A stretch of 64,000 nt of DNA. Origin: Streptomyces corallincola (GTDB lineage: Bacteria; Actinomycetota; Actinomycetes; Streptomycetales; Streptomycetaceae). Below the pieces are notes generated by a model. It was not told where the DNA came from. It did not search any database and was given only the letters and a program-made list of their open reading frames with translations. A program made the translations under genes and the position numbers. Where the stretch lies: the NCBI RefSeq assembly GCF_019104725.1, contig NZ_JAHRXF010000003.1, positions 1 through 64,000 on the forward strand, written 5' to 3'. The first letter of the stretch is position 1. Every line of letters starts with the position of its first letter. Shown one piece after another: positions 27,530-36,384 of the stretch.

Positions 27530-28759
27530 ATGGTGCGGGTGACCACGCCCCCTCCACGCGGCGCCGCCCGCCGCACCCGCGGACACCTCCGCACGTGGCT
27601 CCTCGCCGCCGTCTGCTTCGCCGCGCTCGCCGGGACCGCCGCCTGCGCCGGAACACCCCGGCACGAGGAGCAGACGTTCGGCAGCGCGCCCCCGGACCAG
27701 CCCGGACCGCGCACCGACGGGCATCCCCCCGGCACCCCGCTGCCCGGCATGCCCCCGGTGGCCGACCCGTCCGACGTGTACGGCGCCGACCGCCGACTGG
27801 CCGCCGCCGTACGGGACTTCCCGGCCCGCGTCTACGTGCCCGACTCCGGCTCGGACACCGTCAGCGTCATCGACCCGGCGAGCTACCGGGTCGTCGGCAC
27901 CATCCGGGTCGGCCACCGCCCGCAGCACGTGGTGCCGTCCTGGGATCTGAGGACGCTCTGGGTCGGCAGCGACCTCGGCGACACCCTCACCCCCATCGAC
28001 CCGCGCACCGGCCGGGCGGGCACCCCGGTGCCGGTCCCCGACCCGTACAACCTGTACTTCACCCCCGACGGCCGCTACGCGGTCGTCCTCGCCGCCGACG
28101 ACCGGCGGATCGTCCTGCTCGACGCGCACACCATGAAGGAGGTCCGCTCGGTCCCGCTGGACTGCGCGGGCGCGGGCCACGCCGACTTCTCCGCGGACGG
28201 CCGCTACTTCGTCGTCTCCTGCGAGGGCGGCGGCACCCTGCTCAAGGTGGACACCGCGCGGATGGAGGTGGTCGCCCGGCGCGTCCTGCCGCACACCGGC
28301 GCGATGCCGCAGGACGTACGCCTCGCCCCGGACGGCAGCCGGTTCCTCGTCGCGGACGCCGCCGCGAACGGCCTGTGGATTCTGGACGGCGCCGCCTTCT
28401 CCGAGCCCTCGTTCGTCCCCACCGGAAAGGGCGCCCACGGGCTGCACATCAGCCGCGACTCCCGCGAGCTCTACGTCTCCAACCGGGCCGAGGGCACCGT
28501 CTCCGTCTACGACTTCGCCAAGCACCGGGTCACCCGGAAGTGGCGGCTGCCCGGCGGCGCCAGCCCCGACACCGGCGGCGTCTCGGCCGACGGCCGCGTC
28601 CTGTGGCTCTCCGGCCTCCACCACTCCGTCGTCTACGCCATCGACACCCGCACCGGCGTCCAGCTCGCCCGCGTCAAGGTCGGCAGCGCCCCGCACGGTC
28701 TGGCCGTCTACCCCCAGCCGGGCCGCTACTCACTGGGTCACACGGGGATCCTGCGCTGA
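27530..28759 (+). CDS. Exported YVTN-type beta-propeller protein, probable lipoprotein
   Basis: A 409-residue protein with a signal sequence (TWLLAAVCFAALAGTAAC) whose Cys may be lipidated, although the lipobox is imperfect. The rest is a seven-bladed propeller of the YncE/YVTN kind: repeated units such as VYVPDSGSDTVSVIDPA, LYVSNRAEGTVSVYD and LWLSGLHHSVVYAID. These proteins often bind partners or metals at the cell surface, and the function here is unknown. The start could also be GTG 27539. Its 3' end overlaps that of the convergent acetyltransferase gene by 30 bp. Confidence 0.85.
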   Translation: MVRVTTPPPRGAARRTRGHLRTWLLAAVCFAALAGTAACAGTPRHEEQTFGSAPPDQPGPRTDGHPPGTPLPGMPPVADPSDVYGADRRLAAAVRDFPARVYVPDSGSDTVSVIDPASYRVVGTIRVGHRPQHVVPSWDLRTLWVGSDLGDTLTPIDPRTGRAGTPVPVPDPYNLYFTPDGRYAVVLAADDRRIVLLDAHTMKEVRSVPLDCAGAGHADFSADGRYFVVSCEGGGTLLKVDTARMEVVARRVLPHTGAMPQDVRLAPDGSRFLVADAAANGLWILDGAAFSEPSFVPTGKGAHGLHISRDSRELYVSNRAEGTVSVYDFAKHRVTRKWRLPGGASPDTGGVSADGRVLWLSGLHHSVVYAIDTRTGVQLARVKVGSAPHGLAVYPQPGRYSLGHTGILR

Positions 28760-29476
28760 GCCGTGACGGCTCAGCGCGGCACCGTGCTCCGGGGCAGGCT
28801 CCGGCGTGGGGTCCGGGTACGGCAGCAGGGCTTCGGCGCCCACGGGGACGTACCCGGCCGCCAGGAACGCGCGCAGGCTGCGGGCGTTGCCGGGGGAGAC
28901 CTGGGCCCAGACGGGACCATCGGCCAAGTGCCGTGCGTTGAAGGCCAGTTGATGCCCGAGACCGGGTCTGGGTGCGGTTCCGGTGCGCGCCTCGGAGTGC
29001 TGTCGTACCCCGTCGTCCACCTCGACCGACACCTCCAGCCGCCCGGCGACGCCGTACCCGAGGACCAGGACGCCGCCGTCCGCCCGCCAGGCCCGTACGC
29101 CGTCGCGGCGGGTCCGGGCACGACCGACGCGCGGGTGCGTGCTCCCGTCGGCCGCCCGCAGCGCCAGGGTCGGCGGGCCGGGCAGCGGGGTCGCGGTGAG
29201 CAGCACGTCCACGGTGTCGCAGACCCGCCCGGTACGGGCCTGGAGCGCGGCCAGGAACGCGGGGCTCAGCGGCGCGGCGAGCGGGTCGGCGCCGGTGGCG
29301 GCCAGCGCGGCGCGCACCCACTCCGGGTCCTCGTCGGTGAACACCACCGAGTGCCCGGTGAAGGCCAGCACCCCGGCGTCCCGCTCCCCGGCCTGCGGCA
29401 CGACCACCGTGCGTCCGTCGGCCGGGGGGAGGCAGCCGCTCCCCACCGCGGCCACCACGTCCCGCAGATCCTCCAT
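28730..29476 (-). CDS. GNAT-family N-acetyltransferase-like protein
   Basis: A 248-residue protein. The C-terminal part has the GNAT tail motif SPGNARSLRAFLAAGYVPVG that closes the acetyl-CoA site. The usual pyrophosphate-binding RGxGLG loop is replaced by ARTGTAPRPGLGHQLA, which is longer and altered. The N-terminal 100 residues (MEDLRDVVAAVGSG on) occur in a Streptomyces-specific subgroup. GGAGGA lies before ATG 29476. The substrate is unknown. Its last 30 bases overlap the convergent propeller gene. Confidence 0.8.
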   Translation of the reverse strand: MEDLRDVVAAVGSGCLPPADGRTVVVPQAGERDAGVLAFTGHSVVFTDEDPEWVRAALAATGADPLAAPLSPAFLAALQARTGRVCDTVDVLLTATPLPGPPTLALRAADGSTHPRVGRARTRRDGVRAWRADGGVLVLGYGVAGRLEVSVEVDDGVRQHSEARTGTAPRPGLGHQLAFNARHLADGPVWAQVSPGNARSLRAFLAAGYVPVGAEALLPYPDPTPEPAPEHGAALSRHGSAQDPRVTQ

Positions 29477-29658
29477 CGTGTCCTCCTCGGACTCCCGCCC
29501 GTACCAGGGCTTCGGAGCGCCCGGAGAGCCGCGTGCGGGCAGCCGCCGTACGGGGAAGAGTACGGGCGCCGTACTGAGGAGAGGGGTGCGGCCGTTAATC
29601 TGACCAGCGTCAGTACGCCGATGGGGCGTGGCAAGCACGAACACAAAGGGGCGGATCG

Positions 29659-29871
29659 GTGGCGGACATCGAGGAAGCGCGCAAGGAGTTCCAGCGGATC
29701 GACGCGGACGGGGACGGGTTCATCACCGCCGCCGAGTTCAAGTCGGCCCTCGCGCAGGGCGGCGACTGGAACGTCACCGACACGGTGGCCGAGGCCATCA
29801 TCAAGAGCCGGGACATCGACGGCGACAAGGTGCTGTCGTTCGACGAGTTCTGGACGTACCTGAGCAAGTAG
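29659..29871 (+). CDS. Small EF-hand calcium-binding protein
   Basis: A 70-residue acidic cytosolic protein with two EF-hand loops: DADGDGFITAAE (15-26) and DIDGDKVLSFDE (52-63). Both have Asp at positions 1, 3 and 5 and Glu at 12, so both should bind Ca2+. It resembles the small calmodulin-like Cab proteins of Streptomyces. The GTG start follows AAGGGGCGG. It is monocistronic with a hairpin after the stop. Confidence 0.93.
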   Translation: MADIEEARKEFQRIDADGDGFITAAEFKSALAQGGDWNVTDTVAEAIIKSRDIDGDKVLSFDEFWTYLSK

Positions 29872-29879
29872 CCGACGCG

Positions 29880-29903
29880 GCCGGGAGGGGCGTCCCTCCC
29901 GGC
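29880..29903 (+). terminator. Terminator after EF-hand gene
   Basis: A 10-bp perfect GC stem (29880-29889 with 29894-29903) closes on a four-base loop, 9 bp after the stop codon. Confidence 0.75.
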
Positions 29904-30079
29904 ATGCGCGGGGCGTGCGCGGAGCGTGCGTGGGGTCGGGGTCACCCGTTCGAGTGAGCGGCGGAGTAGTGACCGGAGCGGTGGGGTTCTGGCGGGCGGG
30001 GCGGACGTATGCACGCGCACACACCGCGCGGGGCGGCGGCCGTCCGGGACGGCAGCGACGACCTGAGCAGGAGGCCCTC

Positions 30080-30742
30080 ATGAAGATCGGCATCATCGGC
30101 GCGGGCAACATCGGCGGCAACCTCACCCGGCGGCTCACCGCCCTCGGCCACGACGTGTCCGTGGCCAACTCCCGCGGCCCGGAGACCCTGCGGGACCTGG
30201 CCGAGGAGACCGGCGCGACCCCGGTGCGCGCCGGGGAGGCCGCGCGGGGCGCGGAGATCGTGGTCGTCACCGTCCCGCTGAAGCGGGTGCCCGACCTGCC
30301 CGCCGGGCTGTTCGACGGCGCGGCCGAGGGCGTCGCGGTCATTGACACCGGCAACTACTACCCGCGCGAGCGGGACGGCCGTATCGACGCCGTCGAGGAC
30401 GACGGCGTCACCGAGAGCCGCTGGACCGAACGGCACCTCGGCCACCCGGTCGTCAAGGCGTTCAACGGCACCTACGCGGCCGACATCCTGGACCGCGCCC
30501 GCCCGGCGGGCGACCCCGACCGCATGGCACTGCCCGTCGCGGGCGACGACGAGGCGGCCAAGCGGGCCGTCCGCGACCTGATCCACGCGCTCGGCTTCGA
30601 CACCGTGGACGCGGGCGGCCTGGACGACTCCTGGCGCCAGCAGCCCGGCACCCCCGTCTACGGCCTGCGCGGAGGCGTGGACGCGGTGCGCGCGGCGCTG
30701 TCGGCGGCCACGGAGGAACGCCCGGAGGAGTTCCGGGCCTGA
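30080..30742 (+). CDS. NAD(P)-binding F420-dependent-type oxidoreductase
   Basis: A 220-residue Rossmann protein of the NADP oxidoreductase/F420-dependent family (Npd/Fno-like). The dinucleotide-binding motif GIIGAGNIGGNL opens the protein, SRGPE follows the second strand (a Ser-Arg pair favouring NADP), and VVKAFNGTYA is the conserved middle block. GCAGGAGG lies 6 bases upstream of ATG 30080. Members reduce NADP with F420H2 or act on other substrates; which applies is not visible. Confidence 0.88.
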   Translation: MKIGIIGAGNIGGNLTRRLTALGHDVSVANSRGPETLRDLAEETGATPVRAGEAARGAEIVVVTVPLKRVPDLPAGLFDGAAEGVAVIDTGNYYPRERDGRIDAVEDDGVTESRWTERHLGHPVVKAFNGTYAADILDRARPAGDPDRMALPVAGDDEAAKRAVRDLIHALGFDTVDAGGLDDSWRQQPGTPVYGLRGGVDAVRAALSAATEERPEEFRA

Positions 30743-30772
30743 CCCCGCGCCGACCCCGCGCGCACCGGACGG

Positions 30773-31327
30773 CTACGGCGTGGCCCACTCCTTCAGCGCG
30801 GCCTTGCTGGAGAAGTCGGCCACGTTCGTGTCGTGCGGGGTGCTCGTGTACTGGTGGAAACGCCACTTCGCCTTGATCCGGGGATGCCCGGCGCCGACGT
30901 AGTCCGCGATCCACAGGCCGTCGCCCGCGTACGACGTGGTGTCGAGGTCCAGCCAGAACGTGCGGTTGCAGTACAGCAGCACCCGGTTGTGCGGGCGGAG
31001 CTTCTTCAGCGCCCGGATGAACTGGTCCTTCTCCGCGTTGCTCGCGTGCGTCCCCTCGCCGGTCGTCTCCCAGTCCACGGCGAGGATGTCCCCGGCCCGC
31101 TCGGGCGCGTGGCTCACGAAGTACTCCGCCTGCGCGGTGATGTTCCCCGGCCACAGGAAGTGGTAGAAGCCCACCACCAGCCCGGCGTCCCGCCCGTGCT
31201 TCGTCTGGGCCGCCAACCTCGGATTCACATACGACCGCCCCTCCGTCGCCTTCACGAAGACGAACGAAAGCCCTTCGGTCCCGTACGAGGCCGACTGATA
31301 CGCGCTGACATCGATGCCGTGGAGCAT
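30773..31327 (-). CDS. GH25 lysozyme-like protein without signal peptide
   Basis: A 184-residue protein covering one GH25 muramidase domain. The N-terminal catalytic-barrel motif GIDVSAYQ, FVFVKATEG, the catalytic pair region LAVDWETTGEG and the closing FHQYTS are all present. These enzymes cleave the MurNAc-GlcNAc bond. No signal peptide or wall-binding domain is seen, unlike secreted Streptomyces cellosyls. Export would need another route, or the protein acts after lysis. A terminator hairpin separates it from the MFS gene upstream. Confidence 0.9.
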   Translation of the reverse strand: MLHGIDVSAYQSASYGTEGLSFVFVKATEGRSYVNPRLAAQTKHGRDAGLVVGFYHFLWPGNITAQAEYFVSHAPERAGDILAVDWETTGEGTHASNAEKDQFIRALKKLRPHNRVLLYCNRTFWLDLDTTSYAGDGLWIADYVGAGHPRIKAKWRFHQYTSTPHDTNVADFSSKAALKEWATP

Positions 31328-31437
31328 GGAACGACTCCCTGAAGTGCCGGATGGAGGACAGGAGTTGCCTGTCCTATGCCCGCCCCGGCGCGGGTGACCC
31401 CCGTGAGCACGGGTGAATCTCCCGCCCCGGGCATCCC

Positions 31438-31457
31438 GTGACCGGACATCCGGTCAC
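31438..31457 (-). terminator. Terminator overlapping MFS stop codon
   Basis: GTGACCGG at 31438-31445 pairs perfectly with CCGGTCAC at 31450-31457 around a four-base loop. The stem overlaps the TGA of the MFS gene. Confidence 0.6.
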
Positions 31458-32710
31458 GCCGGTACGGGCCGCGCCTGCCGCCGGGGTGCGGTCAGGCGTC
31501 CGCCGCGGGCGAGGGCCGCCACGGCGGTCGCGCAGGCCGCGCCGGTCAGGGCCAGCGCGGTCCAGGTGATCCAGGTGGCGTCGTGATCGCGCGCGTAGTC
31601 CCAGAGAGCGCCCGTTCCGAGGTTGCCCAGCGTGATGCCGAGACCGGAGACGGTGTTGTAGAGGCCGTAGTGGGTGGCGACCAGCCTGTTGCCGGAGAGG
31701 GCCACCACGGTGTCCATCTCGAAGGGGTACACGACCGCGGAGCAGGCGGCGAGCAGCGCGACGGCCGCCACCAGCGCCACCAGGACGGCCGTCGGGGAGG
31801 CGCGCGGGCTCAGGGCGGGCGGGACGAAGGCGAGCCCCATCCCGAACAGGCCCCGTACCAGCGCCTGTTCGGGTGTCCAGCGCTTCTTGGCCCAGCCCGT
31901 GAGCCGCAGTTGGCCCAGCACCGCGACCCCGGCGGACACCACGAAGAGCCCGGTGGTGGCCGCCGTCCCCCGGCTGCCGAGGGCGTCCGAGGCGGCGAGC
32001 GGCAGAGCCAGATAGACCTGGAAGGTCAGGACGTACGAGCCGATCATGGCGGCGGAGAAGAGCAGGAACGGCCGGTTGGCCACCACGCCGCGCCACTGGG
32101 CCACCACACTCTCCCGGCCGGTGTCCGCCGCGGACCGGGGCCGCGCGGGCAGGGTGCGCCACTGGAGCAGGGTGAGCACGGCGAACACCGCCGACGCGAC
32201 CGTGCAGACGAGCCGGAAGTCGGCCGCCAGCAGGGCGAGTCCGACGAGCGGACCGAGCAGCATCCCCGCCTGGTAGTACACGTTGAAGGTGGCGAAGGCG
32301 TCCACCCGGCGCTCACCCGCCTCGGCGGCCAGGTGCGCGCGGACGGCCGGGTTGAACAGGGCGCCCGCGAACCCGGTCGCCGCGGAGGCGGCGAGCAGCG
32401 CGGGCAGGTTGTCCACCCAGCCCAGCAGCGCGAAGCCGAGGGTGCGCAGCAGGCACCCGGCCATGATGGGCATCCTGCACCCGAACCGGTCGGCGAGGGT
32501 GCCGCCGATCAGGAACATGCCCTGCTGCGAGAAGTTGCGCACGCCCAGCACGAGCCCCACCGCCCAGGCGGCGAGCCCGAGTCCGTCGGACAGATGGGCC
32601 GCCAGGTAGGGCATGAGCATGTAGAACGCGAGGTTGATGGCGAACTGGTTGGCCATCATCAGCCGGGCCCCCGCGGGGAAGGAGCGTGTCTGCCGCCAGA
32701 GCCGCCTCAT
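31454..32710 (-). CDS. MFS transporter
   Basis: A 418-residue, about twelve-helix major facilitator. The loop after helix 2 carries [13 protein letters not shown], the usual motif-A region, and helices are spaced evenly. Its ATG overlaps the stop of the cysteine-synthase-like gene by 4 bp, so the two are translationally coupled. This suggests the transporter exports or imports the product or substrate of that enzyme. Longer upstream reading frame is a shadow of the enzyme gene. Confidence 0.92.
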   Translation of the reverse strand: MRRLWRQTRSFPAGARLMMANQFAINLAFYMLMPYLAAHLSDGLGLAAWAVGLVLGVRNFSQQGMFLIGGTLADRFGCRMPIMAGCLLRTLGFALLGWVDNLPALLAASAATGFAGALFNPAVRAHLAAEAGERRVDAFATFNVYYQAGMLLGPLVGLALLAADFRLVCTVASAVFAVLTLLQWRTLPARPRSAADTGRESVVAQWRGVVANRPFLLFSAAMIGSYVLTFQVYLALPLAASDALGSRGTAATTGLFVVSAGVAVLGQLRLTGWAKKRWTPEQALVRGLFGMGLAFVPPALSPRASPTAVLVALVAAVALLAACSAVVYPFEMDTVVALSGNRLVATHYGLYNTVSGLGITLGNLGTGALWDYARDHDATWITWTALALTGAACATAVAALARGGRLTAPRRQARPVPA

Positions 32711-33840
32711 CGGACCGCCCCCACGAGGTCGCCGTGCGCCGCCAGGGGATCGCTGACGCGGGTGCACCGGGTCCAGCGGGTCACCACCCGCTCGCCGGGG
32801 GCGGCGAGTTCGTCGGGGTCGTCGGCGGGCGGCCGGCCGAGGAGGTCGTGCCGACGGCAGTACGCGTCGTCGTAGACCGTGCCGACGTACCGCTGCGGTC
32901 CGTCCGGGAAGACGGCGGCGACCCGGTTCTCGGGCGGCAGGGTGCGCGCCAGCCAGCGCGCGGCGAGGGCGACCGCGCCGACGCTCCAGCCGCCGGTGGC
33001 GTAGTGGTGCCGGGCCAGTCGGCGGGCGGCCCACACCGCCTCGGGCGCCGCCACCCAGTGCACCTCGTCGAACAGGTCGTAGGCGACGTTGCGCGGGTGG
33101 ATGCTGGAGCCGAGGCCGCGCATCAGGCGCGGGGCGGCGGGCTGGCCGAAGATGGTCGAGCCGGTGGTGTCCACGCCGACGATCCGCAGCCCGGGCAGCT
33201 GCTCGCGCAGGACGGAGCCGACGCCCGCGGAGTGGCCGCCCGTGCCCACCGAGACCACCAGGGTGTCGATCCGGCCGAGCTGGGCGAGGAGTTCGCGGGC
33301 CAGCGGAGCGTACGCGGCGACGTTGTCCGGGTTGTTGTACTGGTCGGGGCACCACGCGTCCGGATGGGCGCCGAGCAGCTCCTCGACCCGTTCGCGCCGG
33401 GCCTCCTGCCAGCCGCCCTCCGGGTGCGGGACGGTGACCAGGTCCACCTCGGCGCCGTACGCGGTGAGCAGGCCGGTCATCATCGGTTCCATGCCGGGAT
33501 CGGTGACGACGGTGACGGGGTGGCCGTAGGCGGCCCCGGCCAGCGCGAGCCCCAGGCCGAGCGTTCCGGACGTGGACTCGATGATGCGCGCACCGGGCGG
33601 CAACTGTCCGCGCTCGCGCGCGGCGCGCACCATGTGCAGGGCCGTACGGTCCTTGATGCCACCGGGGTTGTGCCCTTCGAGCTTCGCCCAGAAGCCGGTT
33701 CCGGCGGCGGTGAACGGGGCTCCGATCCACAGCACGGGCGTGTTGCCGACCAGACCGGCGGGGGTGTGCAGCGGGTACTTGGCGTCGGCCAAGACCTGGG
33801 CCGCGGGCAGGGACGGGGGAGTTCGGACGGGGTCGCTCAT
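32707..33840 (-). CDS. PLP-dependent cysteine-synthase-family enzyme
   Basis: A 377-residue fold-type II PLP enzyme. The Schiff-base Lys lies in [11 protein letters not shown] and the phosphate-binding loop in VGTGGHSAG. The substrate loop, ESTSGN in most members, reads [10 protein letters not shown]. It is longer than ordinary O-acetylserine sulfhydrylases at the C-terminus. Such divergent members make cysteine or beta-substituted alanines such as diaminopropionate. GGAGGAG lies upstream of ATG 33840. Coupling to an MFS gene points to a secreted or imported amino-acid product; no siderophore or peptide-synthetase gene is nearby. Confidence 0.88.
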   Translation of the reverse strand: MSDPVRTPPSLPAAQVLADAKYPLHTPAGLVGNTPVLWIGAPFTAAGTGFWAKLEGHNPGGIKDRTALHMVRAARERGQLPPGARIIESTSGTLGLGLALAGAAYGHPVTVVTDPGMEPMMTGLLTAYGAEVDLVTVPHPEGGWQEARRERVEELLGAHPDAWCPDQYNNPDNVAAYAPLARELLAQLGRIDTLVVSVGTGGHSAGVGSVLREQLPGLRIVGVDTTGSTIFGQPAAPRLMRGLGSSIHPRNVAYDLFDEVHWVAAPEAVWAARRLARHHYATGGWSVGAVALAARWLARTLPPENRVAAVFPDGPQRYVGTVYDDAYCRRHDLLGRPPADDPDELAAPGERVVTRWTRCTRVSDPLAAHGDLVGAVR

Positions 33841-33956
33841 GGCGCACTGCTCCTCCGGCCGGGCACCGCGGACGGGTGCTCGGCCGCGTGTCGGGCGAGG
33901 GGGGATGACGATCGGCTGCCGACGTGCCCGGCCGTCGGCCGGGACACGGGGTCCGA

Positions 33957-34394
33957 TCAGGTCCGCCAGCTGCCGAGCAGAGCGCGCGCGGGCCCGGCCG
34001 CGCGCACCACCGGAAGGAGCCCGGCGGCGGCCCCCGGCGCCGGGCGCGGCTCCGCTCCGAGCCGTACGAAGGGCAGCGCGGCGGACCCGGGCCCCGGCTC
34101 CGCGTCCCGGGGCGGCGCGAGCGTGGGCTCGTCCAGCCCCTCGCACCGCGTCCCCCCGTCCGGCACGGGCGCCCGTTCCCCGGCCCCACCGCCCGCCCAC
34201 GCGGCGAACGGCCCGCCCGCACCCCCACTCTGCGTGGCCGCCACGGGCACGTCCGCCCTCATCCCGGCAACCGCCACAGGTCCGTGCGCACAGCCCAGAA
34301 CATGCAGAAGAGCGGCCAGCAACACGACGGCAACCGCCCCGGCCCACGGCAGGGAGCGGCTGTCACGCGCGAACGACTGGACCCTCACAGACAC
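33957..34394 (-). CDS. Small membrane-anchored hypothetical protein
   Basis: A 145-residue protein with one N-terminal hydrophobic segment ([21 protein letters not shown], split here by no motif I can name) and a Pro/Gly/Ala-rich remainder, likely outside the membrane. It is a Streptomyces-type small protein of unknown function. Start GTG 34394 or the GTG two codons later; no clear ribosome site. It lies upstream of the cysteine-synthase-like gene on the same strand, 116 bp away. Confidence 0.55.
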   Translation of the reverse strand: MSVRVQSFARDSRSLPWAGAVAVVLLAALLHVLGCAHGPVAVAGMRADVPVAATQSGGAGGPFAAWAGGGAGERAPVPDGGTRCEGLDEPTLAPPRDAEPGPGSAALPFVRLGAEPRPAPGAAAGLLPVVRAAGPARALLGSWRT

Positions 34395-34549
34395 GAAGAG
34401 TAGTCATACGGCAACAAAAAGTCGCCGCAGGCGTGCACGACCCGGCCGGTCCACCCTCGCCCCGACCCGCGCACGGTACGGCCCCGCTGTCCGCGTATCA
34501 CCACCACGAGTGAACCGAGGCCCCGTGATCTGCGGGATCGAGGCTCCGT

Positions 34550-35056
34550 TCAGTGCCGGTCGGAGTGCGCGGTAGCGGAATAGCCGTCGTGCCAGGCCGC
34601 TTTGGCTCCGGAGTCGCCGATCCTGTAGACCTGCACGACGGCACCGGCGCCGACGGCGAGGGCCAGGACGGCGGCGGCGACGCGTACGGGAACGGAGACC
34701 GGCGCGGGCCGCGCCGTGCCGGTCCGGGTGGCCCGGCGGTACACCCACCACACTCCGGTGGCCAGCAGGAACAGTCCGAGCACCCACGGCAGGAGTTGGT
34801 CACCGAGTTCCGCGTGCTTGCGCACCAGAGGATCGCTGTCCACATGCCGCTCCAGCCACTCCCCGGCGTGTGTCGTCAGGGGCACGCTGATCAGGGAGAC
34901 GAGAGCCAGGACCGGCAGGGCGAGACCGAACCGGCGCATGACGGGCGGGAAGGCGGCGCTCGCGATGAGTGCGAGAGCGGTCAGGGGCACGAGGACCACG
35001 ACGGCGTGGACCAGCAGAATGTGCGCGGGTATGCCATTGATCAGATCGGGTCCCAC
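34550..35056 (-). CDS. DUF2231-like membrane protein
   Basis: A 168-residue protein with four predicted helices: about 10-32, 40-60, 85-105 and 125-147. The opening GIPAHILLVHAVVVLVPLTAL, read here as two parts of the first helix, is typical of DUF2231 membrane proteins, whose function is unknown and which sometimes sit near redox genes. GGAGA lies 5 bases before the GTG start. It follows the ApbE gene after 125 bp on the same strand and may belong to that transcription unit. Confidence 0.8.
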   Translation of the reverse strand: MGPDLINGIPAHILLVHAVVVLVPLTALALIASAAFPPVMRRFGLALPVLALVSLISVPLTTHAGEWLERHVDSDPLVRKHAELGDQLLPWVLGLFLLATGVWWVYRRATRTGTARPAPVSVPVRVAAAVLALAVGAGAVVQVYRIGDSGAKAAWHDGYSATAHSDRH

Positions 35057-35181
35057 GGGATCTCCTTGGTGGTGGCGTTGTGCGAGGGGCCGGCGAGAAA
35101 CGGCGGCCGTGAGGTTCGGAAGCCGGTGTCGTGCCGTGGGGAGGTGCGCGTCCCCGCCGGGGGGCCGACGCGGCTCCCGCG

Positions 35182-35952
35182 CTACGTCTCATGGGCGCCG
35201 AACCCCGTGGTGCGCCAGGTCCGGCCGTCGGGCAGGACGGCCAGGGCCTCGTAGCCGTCCAACCGCTCGACCCACTCGCGCGCGCCGTCGCCTCGGGCGA
35301 AGGCCGCGGTGGCGTAGGCGTCGGTCAGCGTGAGCCCCGGTCCCACGAGGGTGAGCGAGGCGATGGCGGTGGCGGGTCCGCCGGTGTGCGGGTCGAGGAT
35401 GTGGGCCCCGCGTTCGCCGGTTCCGGACGTGGCGACGGCCAGGTCGTGCGCGGCGGTGACCACGCAGACCAGTTCGCCCGGACGACGGGGGTCCGCGACG
35501 CCGACGCGCCAGGGCCGGCCGGGAGCGGGCCGGCCGCGGAACTGGAGGTCCCCGCCGCCGTTCACGCAGATGCGGCGTGCGCCGGCGTCGTGGAGGATCT
35601 GGGCCGCTCTCTGGGTGGCCCAGCCCTTGACGAGCCCGGACGGGTCGAGGTGCCCGGCGGGGACGGTGCTGAACCAGCCGTCGCTGTCCTGGCCGACTCG
35701 ATCGCACAGGGTCAGGACCTCGTGGACCTCGGGCGGGCAGTCCTCGACAGTGATCTCTCCGCGCTCCAGGCGGCTGATGTGGCTGTCGGGGCGGTAGGTG
35801 GAGAACACGGCGTCAACGTGGTGCAGGTGGCGTACGGCCGCGTCGAGCGCGCGGCGCAGCGCGGGGGTCTCCCGGTCGCGGACGTCGAAGGAGAAGACCG
35901 TGCCCATGACGTGTTCGACGTGGCGCAGGCCGTATACGGCGGTGTCAGGCAT
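35182..35952 (-). CDS. apbE: ApbE-type FAD:protein FMN transferase
   Basis: A 256-residue enzyme that attaches FMN covalently to a Thr or Ser of exported flavoproteins. Family motifs are HVMGTVFSFDV at the start, DPSGLVKGWATQRA, VNGGGDLQFRG (FAD binding), and ATSGTGERGAHILDPHTG with metal ligands, ending LTLTDAYATAAFA. No signal peptide is seen, so it probably works before export of its target. Its ATG overlaps the end of the FMN-binding protein gene by 8 bp, and that protein is the expected substrate. Confidence 0.95.
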   Translation of the reverse strand: MPDTAVYGLRHVEHVMGTVFSFDVRDRETPALRRALDAAVRHLHHVDAVFSTYRPDSHISRLERGEITVEDCPPEVHEVLTLCDRVGQDSDGWFSTVPAGHLDPSGLVKGWATQRAAQILHDAGARRICVNGGGDLQFRGRPAPGRPWRVGVADPRRPGELVCVVTAAHDLAVATSGTGERGAHILDPHTGGPATAIASLTLVGPGLTLTDAYATAAFARGDGAREWVERLDGYEALAVLPDGRTWRTTGFGAHET

Positions 35953-36373
35953 GGGCCTTGTCCAGGGCGCTCTGCAGGGACTCCGCGTAGCCCTGACTGG
36001 TGTAACTGGCTCCGGAGACCGCGTCGATGTGCGCGCTCTGGGCGCCGAGCGCCTCACGGGTGAGGCGGGGCAGGGCGTAGGAGGCGATCTCCTGGTCGCG
36101 ACCGCTCTGATCCGGTGCCTGGAGGACCTTGACCGCGGTGATCCTTCCCTTCGCCAGGGTGACGGCGACCTGGACCGCCCCGTACTGGGTCGGTACGGCG
36201 TCACCGGTGAAGGTGCCCGTCCTCGCGGCGGACCCGGAGCCCGTCGCGGTGGGCACGGGGGTACGGGGCGAGGGTGAACCGGACTGGAGGGCGGGGAGCT
36301 GGTGGGGTTTGAGGGCGAGGAGCGTGACGACGAGGGCGCTGGCTCCGCCGGTGGTGAGAAGGGCTCGGCGCAT
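35945..36373 (-). CDS. Exported FMN-binding domain protein
   Basis: A 142-residue protein with an N-terminal signal anchor (about 8-25), a Ser/Pro/Thr linker and an FMN-binding domain (about 60-142). The motif DAVSGASYTSQGY near the C-terminus contains the Thr/Ser expected to receive FMN from ApbE. The domain resembles RnfG/NqrC. GGGAGAG precedes ATG 36373. It lies 11 bp after the reductase-like gene and overlaps apbE, so it is the likely electron carrier on the outer face of the membrane. Confidence 0.92.
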   Translation of the reverse strand: MRRALLTTGGASALVVTLLALKPHQLPALQSGSPSPRTPVPTATGSGSAARTGTFTGDAVPTQYGAVQVAVTLAKGRITAVKVLQAPDQSGRDQEIASYALPRLTREALGAQSAHIDAVSGASYTSQGYAESLQSALDKAHA

Positions 36374-36384
36374 GGGGTCTCTCC

